Source of the DNA: Sporobacter termitidis DSM 10068
GTDB lineage: Bacteria; Bacillota; Clostridia; Oscillospirales; Oscillospiraceae
Assembly: GCF_900130065.1 (NCBI RefSeq)
Contig: NZ_FQXV01000001.1
Span: 154,572 to 218,571 of the forward strand
DNA length: 64,000 nucleotides
Reading direction: 5' to 3'
In this document: positions 59,093 to 64,000 of the stretch, one piece after another
How the letters are laid out: each line of letters starts with the position of its first letter
Position numbering within the stretch: the first letter of the stretch is position 1
The notes under the pieces: model-generated
Told to the model about the DNA's origin: nothing
The model's database searches: none
What the model saw: only the letters and a program-made list of their open reading frames with translations
Position numbers and translations under genes: made by a program

Positions 59093-60834
59093 TTTGCCTC
59101 CTTTGACGTGTCTTCAAAGGCCTCGAAAGAGCACAGCTGGGTGCAGACGCCGCAGCCCACGCACAGGGTGGGGTCCACCTTGGCCCTGCCGTCCTCAAAG
59201 CTGAGCGCCGGGCAGCCGATCTTCATGCAGGAACGGCAGCCCCTGCACCTGTCGCTCACGACCTCCAGCGGCGGCTTTGCCTTGACCGTTTTTAACAGCG
59301 CGCACGGGCGGCGCGAAATGATGACGGACGGTTCAGGCGCCTTGAGCTCTTCCTTAACGGCCTCGTCGCATTCTTTGATATTATACGGGTCCACAACGCG
59401 GACGCGATTGATGCCGACGGCCCTGCAGAGCGCCTCCAGATCGATCTTGCCCGCCGGGTCGCCCTTGATGTTGTAGCCGGTCGTCGGGTTCTGCTGATGG
59501 CCCGTCATGCCGGTGATGGAGTTATCCAGGATGACCACCGTGGAGTTAGAGCCGTTGTAGGCGATGTTCACAAGGCCCGTGACGCCGGAGTGCATAAACG
59601 TGGAGTCGCCGATGACGGCGACGGAGTGCTTTTCGCCCTCCTCGCCCAGCGCCTTGTTAAAGCCGTGCAGGCCGGAGACGGACGCGCCCATGCAGATGGT
59701 GGAATCCATCGCGTTAAGGGGCGCCGTGGCGCCCAGCGTGTAGCAGCCGATATCGCCGATGACATTCGTCTTGGCCTTCGCCAGCGAATAGAACATGCCC
59801 CGATGCGGGCAGCCCGCGCACATGACGGGCGGGCGCGGCGGAACCTCCGCGTCCAGCGTTCTCCCCTGCGGCACCGGCTGGCCCAGCTTCTCGCGGACGA
59901 GATTCTGCGAAAATTCGTCGATCTGCGGGAAGAGGTCCTTGCCGGAGACGTTAAGGCCCAATTGCCTGCAGTGGTCCTCGATGAAGCTGTCCAGCTCCTC
60001 GACGACCACGAGCTTTTTGACCTTGGCGGCAAAATCCTTGATAAGCTTCACCGGCAGCGGCCAGACGAGCCCGAGCTTCAATACGCTGACGCTGTCGCCG
60101 AAGACTTCCTTCACGTACTGATAGGCCGTGCCCGAGGTGATAATGCCGAGCTCGGTGCCGCCCATTTCAGCGCGGTTCAAATATGTATCCTCACCCAGGG
60201 CCGCCAGATCCAGGAGCTTTTGCTCCACCACCGGGTGGCGGCGCTTGGCGTTGCCCGGCATCATGACATATTTCGCGACCTTCTTTTCGTAAGGCACCGC
60301 GGGCGGCAGGACACGCTCGCCCGTCACCACGATGCTCTGGGAATGGGCCACGCGGGTGCACATACGCAGCAGGACCGGCGTGTCGAATTTCTCCGACAGC
60401 ACATAGGCGTACTTTGTAAAATCAAGGCACTCCGCCGAATCGGCCGGCTCCAGCATCGGCAGCTTCGCCGCCTTGGCGTAGTGCCGGGAATCCTGCTCGT
60501 TCTGGGAGGAGTGCATGCCGGGGTCATCCGCTACAGCGATGACCATGCCGGCGTTAATTCCTGTGTAAGAGGCGGTAAACAGAGGGTCGGCAGCCACATT
60601 CAGTCCAACGTGCTTCATACCGCAGAAGCTCCGTTTCCCGCCGAATGCCGCGCCAAAGGCTACCTCCATAGCCACCTTCTCGTTGGGAGCCCACTCCGAG
60701 TAAATTTCGTCGTATTCCGAAGCATACTCCGTAATCTCGGTACTGGGCGTCCCGGGGTAGCTGGAAACAACGCTGCAGCCGGCCTCAAAAAGGCCCCGCG
60801 CGACAGCTTCATTTCCAAGCATCAACGTCTTCAA
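59089..60834 (-). CDS. iorA: Indolepyruvate ferredoxin oxidoreductase, alpha subunit
   Basis: A 581-aa subunit: a pyrimidine-binding domain (FEAGCSVVSSYPGTPSTEIT near the start), a TPP-binding domain (GDIGCYTLGATAPLNAMD; GDSTFMHSGVTGL) and a C-terminal two-cluster ferredoxin part (CRGCRSCMKIGCP and CVGCGVCTQLC). It acts on indolepyruvate, phenylpyruvate and hydroxyphenylpyruvate. The first of the iorA-iorB-paaK-ACT operon, it has a good promoter upstream at 60873. Confidence 0.96.
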   Translation of the reverse strand: MKTLMLGNEAVARGLFEAGCSVVSSYPGTPSTEITEYASEYDEIYSEWAPNEKVAMEVAFGAAFGGKRSFCGMKHVGLNVAADPLFTASYTGINAGMVIAVADDPGMHSSQNEQDSRHYAKAAKLPMLEPADSAECLDFTKYAYVLSEKFDTPVLLRMCTRVAHSQSIVVTGERVLPPAVPYEKKVAKYVMMPGNAKRRHPVVEQKLLDLAALGEDTYLNRAEMGGTELGIITSGTAYQYVKEVFGDSVSVLKLGLVWPLPVKLIKDFAAKVKKLVVVEELDSFIEDHCRQLGLNVSGKDLFPQIDEFSQNLVREKLGQPVPQGRTLDAEVPPRPPVMCAGCPHRGMFYSLAKAKTNVIGDIGCYTLGATAPLNAMDSTICMGASVSGLHGFNKALGEEGEKHSVAVIGDSTFMHSGVTGLVNIAYNGSNSTVVILDNSITGMTGHQQNPTTGYNIKGDPAGKIDLEALCRAVGINRVRVVDPYNIKECDEAVKEELKAPEPSVIISRRPCALLKTVKAKPPLEVVSDRCRGCRSCMKIGCPALSFEDGRAKVDPTLCVGCGVCTQLCSFEAFEDTSKEAK

Positions 60835-60872
60835 AAAAATGCCCCCTTGCTACAGTTAACAGATACGTCGGT

Positions 60873-60901
60873 ATTATAGCACTTTAAATCGTTGTTGTCC
60901 A
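60873..60901 (-). promoter_or_regulatory. Promoter of the ior-paaK operon
   Basis: TGGACA (60901-60896), a 17-bp spacer and a perfect TATAAT (60878-60873), about 40 nt upstream of the iorA ATG. Confidence 0.75.
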
Positions 60902-60927
60902 AGAGAAAAATATGCACGGCGGCACCA

Positions 60928-61007
60928 CGTAGGGGCAAACCTTGTGTCTGCCCTCTCGGCGTGCAGTGCAGCAACGGCACAGGGCAGACACAAGGTCTGC
61001 CCCTACG
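60928..61007. repeat. 27-bp inverted repeat of the GTAGGGGC family
   Basis: The arms 60928-60954 and 60981-61007 match in 26 of 27 positions, with 26 bp between them. Each arm begins GTAGGGGC and carries TTGTGTCTGCCC, a different core from the other copies. It lies between the MFS transporter stop and the ior promoter. Confidence 0.8.
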
Positions 61008-61037
61008 CCGCTAATATCGCTCCTGATCGGTGGGACG

Positions 61038-62258
61038 TTATGGCTTTTTGATAAAGATATTCAGCACAAGCCCCACGACGGAGAAGGCCGCGAGGATGAT
61101 ATACATCGAGACAAAGCTGCCTGTTGCAACCTTCAGGCTGCCGGCCAGCGTTGCGGCAAACGACGTAAGGATCAGCTGCAGATTCAGGATGCCGAGATTC
61201 ATGGAGAAATTTTTCTGCCCGAAAAACGCGCCGATAAAAGCCGTGGAACCGGTGGGCGCAAAGCCGTAGCTGATATAGCACAGGATAAGGCCCGTGATGG
61301 CAATGCCGAGAGAGTGCGTCACCAGCGCCAGAACAACGACAAGAGGCGCCACGATGGCGACGGCGCTCGTCACAAACTGTGTCTTCCTGCGGCCGATATT
61401 GTCGAAGAGCCAGCCGGACACGAGCCGGCCCAGGCCGTTGCCGATGGAGATGAGGCCCACCATGGTGACGGCAAAGGTGTCGGCGGCGCCGGCGTCCGTT
61501 ATGATGTTCTTTGCAAAGCTGATGGACGCGCTGCCGACAGAGGCCAGCAGGATGAAGAAGATGAAAAGCTGCCAGAAGGACGCTCTCTTGATCATCTGAA
61601 GGGGCGGGATCTCCAGCGCCTTGACGTCGCCCTGATCCTTGCTGGCGGCGCCCTTCGGCGCCGGAAATACAGCGCCGGCCGGCGGGTTTTTGATGATGAA
61701 GGCCGCGATGATGAAGATAACGGTGGTGATGATCGCCAACACGATATACGTCGTCCGCCAGCCGACATTTTCCATTTTGATATACGCGTCGGCAATCTTG
61801 CCGATGAGGATGGAGTTGAGGCCGAAGCCCATGAGCATAAGGCCGGACGCCAGGCCCCTCTTGTCAGGGAACCAGGCGCTCACGACGCCAATGATCGTAT
61901 TGTATACAAAGCCGATGCCAAGGCCCGCGAGCACGCCGTAGGACAGATACAGCACCGCGATGCTGTTGCCCATCTGCGAGGCGATGAGAAAGCCCGCGAA
62001 GAAGAGGACCGCGCCGATGAGCAGCCGGAGCATCGGCGTCGTCTTTTTTGAAATAAGCCCCGAGATAAAACCGCCGATGCAGAACAGGCTCACCGTGATC
62101 GTAAAGTTCAGTCCGAGCTGTGCGGCATTCCAGCCGAATTCGTTTTTCAGCGGCGCGTTCAGGATCGACCAGGCGTAGATGATGCCCGCAAACAGCAGGA
62201 CGATGACACCGACGACGAGCTGTACCCATCTGACATTGATGTTGACCTTTTTTTCCAT
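61038..62258 (-). CDS. OFA-family MFS transporter (oxalate/formate antiporter-like)
   Basis: A 406-aa, 12-helix MFS protein of the OFA group: RWVQLVVGVIVLLFAGIIYA and WSILNAPLKNEFGW are the conserved start, and LLIGAVLFFAGFLIASQMG and GFGLNSILIGKIADAYI follow. The family exchanges small carboxylic acids. The position between ior-paaK and an acyl-CoA synthetase suggests transport of aryl acids or their precursors. It starts 27 bp after the acyl-CoA synthetase gene and may be co-transcribed. Confidence 0.9.
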   Translation of the reverse strand: MEKKVNINVRWVQLVVGVIVLLFAGIIYAWSILNAPLKNEFGWNAAQLGLNFTITVSLFCIGGFISGLISKKTTPMLRLLIGAVLFFAGFLIASQMGNSIAVLYLSYGVLAGLGIGFVYNTIIGVVSAWFPDKRGLASGLMLMGFGLNSILIGKIADAYIKMENVGWRTTYIVLAIITTVIFIIAAFIIKNPPAGAVFPAPKGAASKDQGDVKALEIPPLQMIKRASFWQLFIFFILLASVGSASISFAKNIITDAGAADTFAVTMVGLISIGNGLGRLVSGWLFDNIGRRKTQFVTSAVAIVAPLVVVLALVTHSLGIAITGLILCYISYGFAPTGSTAFIGAFFGQKNFSMNLGILNLQLILTSFAATLAGSLKVATGSFVSMYIILAAFSVVGLVLNIFIKKP

Positions 62259-62285
62259 ACTTTCTCCCCCAAATTTTATATGCGG

Positions 62286-63920
62286 TCAGCCTTTGTTTTG
62301 TGTTGCAACGATGCTATCGGCACCGTAGGTCACCCGGAGTTTTGGTTTTTCGATCTTGCCCGTGGGATTGCGCGGGACCTTTGCAAAGATGATCCTGTGC
62401 GGGCGCTTGTAGCGGGGCAGCTCATGGCAGAACGCCATGACGCTCTCCTCGGTGCAGGTGTGGTCCTGCTTTACTTCGATAATGGCCGCCGAGATCTCGC
62501 CCAGCCTCTTGTCCGGCAGCCCAATAACGGCCACGTCCTTGATATCGGGATGCGCGCTTAAAAAGTTTTCGATCTGCACGGGGTAGATGTTCTCGCCGCC
62601 CGTGATGATAACGTCCTTCTTGCGGTCCACGAGAAAGATAAAGCCGTCCTCGTCCTCCTGTGCCATATCGCCCGTGTAAAGCCAGCCGTCCTTCAGCGTC
62701 TCGGCGGTCGCCTTCGGATCGTTAAAGTAGCACTCCATGACGCCGGGGCCCCTGACGCACAGCTCGCCCACGCCGCCCTTTTTGACGATACTGCCGTTTT
62801 CGTCCACGATCTTCACTTCCCAGCCGTAACCGGGCACGCCGATGGCGCCCACCTTGTGGATGTTCTCCACGCCCAGATGGACGCAGCCGGGGCCAATGGA
62901 CTCGGACAAGCCGTAATTCGTGTCATACTGATGGTTGGGGAAATACTGCTTCCAGCGCTTTACGAGGCTCTGGGGCACGGGCTGCGCGCCGATGTGCATA
63001 AGCCGCCACTGGCTCAGCTGGTAGTCTTCAATTTTCAAGTCCCCCCTGTCCAGCGCGTTGAGAATATCCTGCGCCCAGGGCACCAAAAGCCAGACAATAG
63101 TGCACTTTTCGCTGGAGACCGCTTCAAATATGTATTTCGGGTCCGTTCCCTTCAGGAGGATGCCCTTTCCGCCTACGAGAAAGCTGCCGAACCAGTGCAT
63201 TTTTGCGCCCGTGTGGTACAGGGGCGGAATGCAGAGGAAAATGTCGTCCTTCGTCTGGCCGTGATGGGCCTGCTCGCAGGCGCAGGCGTGCATCAGACTG
63301 CGGTGCTTGTGCAGTATCGCCTTCGGGAAGCCGGTGGTACCCGAGGAGAAGTAGATGGCCGCGTCGTCCTCGTCGGTAAGCCTTATATCCGGCGAGGCGC
63401 TGGAGCAGTCGGCCGTCAAGAGGCTGTAATCCTCGGCAAAGGGCGGGCATTCGCCGCCGCCGGTGTACAACAGCATGCGCTTGTGGTTGATCTCCTCGGC
63501 AATCTCCTCGATACGCCCGATAAACTCCGGCCCGAAGACGAGCGCATCCGCCTCCGCCAGCGTGAGACAATATTTGATCTCCTCGGAGGTATATCTGAAA
63601 TTCATCGGCACGGCCAGCGCGCCGGTTTTTAAAACGCCGAAATAGATCGGCAGCCACTCCAGGCCGTTCATCATGAGAATGGCGACCTTGTTTCCCTTTT
63701 TGATGCCGCTGCCCAGAAGAAAGTTGGCGAACCTGTTGGCCTTCTCGTTAAAAATGTTCCAGGTGATCTCCCGGCGGTAATACGGCGCGTGGGACGGCTC
63801 GATCAGCTCGTACTCCTTCCACGTATGGCGCTTTTCATGGCGCTCGGGATTGATCTCCACAAGGCACACGTCGTTCCCGTACAGCGCGCAGTTCTTCTCA
63901 AGGATTTCCGTAATCGGCAT
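62286..63920 (-). CDS. Acyl-CoA synthetase (AMP-forming, class I)
   Basis: A 544-aa adenylate-forming ligase: IYFSSGTTGFPKAILHKHRS is the ATP loop, YGLSESIGPGCVH the adenylation core, GWLYTGDMAQEDEDGFIF the metal-binding loop and GENIYPVQIENFL the hinge with NPTGKIEKPKLR providing the catalytic lysine. It charges a carboxylic acid with CoA; the acid is unknown (fatty, aryl or dicarboxylic). I start at 63920 (MPITEI) with GGGAG upstream; the frame opens five codons earlier. It precedes the OFA transporter by 27 bp. Confidence 0.9.
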   Translation of the reverse strand: MPITEILEKNCALYGNDVCLVEINPERHEKRHTWKEYELIEPSHAPYYRREITWNIFNEKANRFANFLLGSGIKKGNKVAILMMNGLEWLPIYFGVLKTGALAVPMNFRYTSEEIKYCLTLAEADALVFGPEFIGRIEEIAEEINHKRMLLYTGGGECPPFAEDYSLLTADCSSASPDIRLTDEDDAAIYFSSGTTGFPKAILHKHRSLMHACACEQAHHGQTKDDIFLCIPPLYHTGAKMHWFGSFLVGGKGILLKGTDPKYIFEAVSSEKCTIVWLLVPWAQDILNALDRGDLKIEDYQLSQWRLMHIGAQPVPQSLVKRWKQYFPNHQYDTNYGLSESIGPGCVHLGVENIHKVGAIGVPGYGWEVKIVDENGSIVKKGGVGELCVRGPGVMECYFNDPKATAETLKDGWLYTGDMAQEDEDGFIFLVDRKKDVIITGGENIYPVQIENFLSAHPDIKDVAVIGLPDKRLGEISAAIIEVKQDHTCTEESVMAFCHELPRYKRPHRIIFAKVPRNPTGKIEKPKLRVTYGADSIVATQNKG

Positions 63921-64000
63921 CGCGATTTCTCCCATCGTCTATCACAATAATCATTTATTAATATTGTAAAACTTTAGTTCTTTAAATTCCCTAGGATTTA

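Overview
The window is a chromosomal stretch from a spore-forming, fermentative Clostridia-type Firmicute, most likely an Oscillospiraceae-like organism. The evidence is: a ylxM-ffh-rpsP-khpA-rimM-trmD block, a SpoIVFA/SpoIVFB-like gene pair, a YlmC/YmxH-like gene, strong sigma-A promoters (TTGACA/TATAAT, 16-17 bp spacers), AGGAGG-type ribosome binding sites, guanidine-I and tetrahydrofolate riboswitches, and an aromatic 2-oxoacid:ferredoxin oxidoreductase module. Most genes are GC-rich; a few intergenic and accessory stretches (about 34.4-35.0 kb and 37.1-38.4 kb) are clearly AT-richer. This placement is inference; no 16S gene is present.

Layout. 0-5.3 kb: a partial acidic protein, rlmB, a 1.1-kb gene-free repeat island, metK and citrate synthase (all minus). 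5.5-8.8 kb: a secreted SLH protein, an HD-domain protein, galE and an acetyltransferase (plus). 8.9-17 kb: lysA-proB-proA, an APC permease with no canonical start codon, an MFS exporter, pyrophosphatase and a hydrolase (minus). 17-20 kb: a two-gene ABC exporter and an SH3b-M23 wall hydrolase. 20-24 kb: catalase, DUF2971, a HAD phosphatase and a small tail-anchored protein. 24.1-24.8 kb: a six-gene tRNA operon (Val-Asp-Phe-Gly-Cys-Gly) behind a consensus promoter. 24.9-34 kb: hslO, a methyltransferase plus YerC-like regulator, a DUF4163/DUF3298 protein, and the run punA - SpoIVFA-like - SpoIVFB-like - radical SAM - DUF2344 - pfkA. 34.2-39.8 kb: tRNA-Pro, then an accessory-looking stretch with a riboswitch-controlled guanidinium exporter, a methyltransferase, an orphan sugar-binding lipoprotein, an internally deleted LysR regulator, a C_GCAxxG_C_C protein and an AEC carrier. 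39.9-46.4 kb: folT-folC behind a THF riboswitch, a chemoreceptor, rpsB-tsf and ylmC. 46.7-52.3 kb: corA behind a structured leader with an upstream ORF, a 14-residue-repeat mini-protein, the ylxM-to-trmD block and an HPr-like protein lacking the phospho-histidine motif. 52.4-64 kb: purB, a NifS-like desulfurase, an aminotransferase, then ACT - paaK - iorB - iorA, an OFA-type transporter and an acyl-CoA synthetase.

How genes work together. The aminotransferase, IorAB, PaaK-type ligase and ACT protein would form a route from aromatic amino acids to aryl-acetyl-CoA and aryl acids, yielding reduced ferredoxin and possibly ATP. FolT and FolC import and polyglutamylate folate under one folate-sensing RNA. 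The SpoIVFA/FB-like pair is expected to act in the mother cell-forespore dialogue.

No CRISPR array, insertion sequence, prophage or toxin cassette was seen. The most interesting undescribed signals are regulatory or small: the corA leader with its upstream ORF, the non-AUG start of the APC permease, the palindromic intergenic repeat family, the repeat mini-protein, the HPr-like paralogue and the inactivated LytM domain next to the SpoIVFB-like protease.
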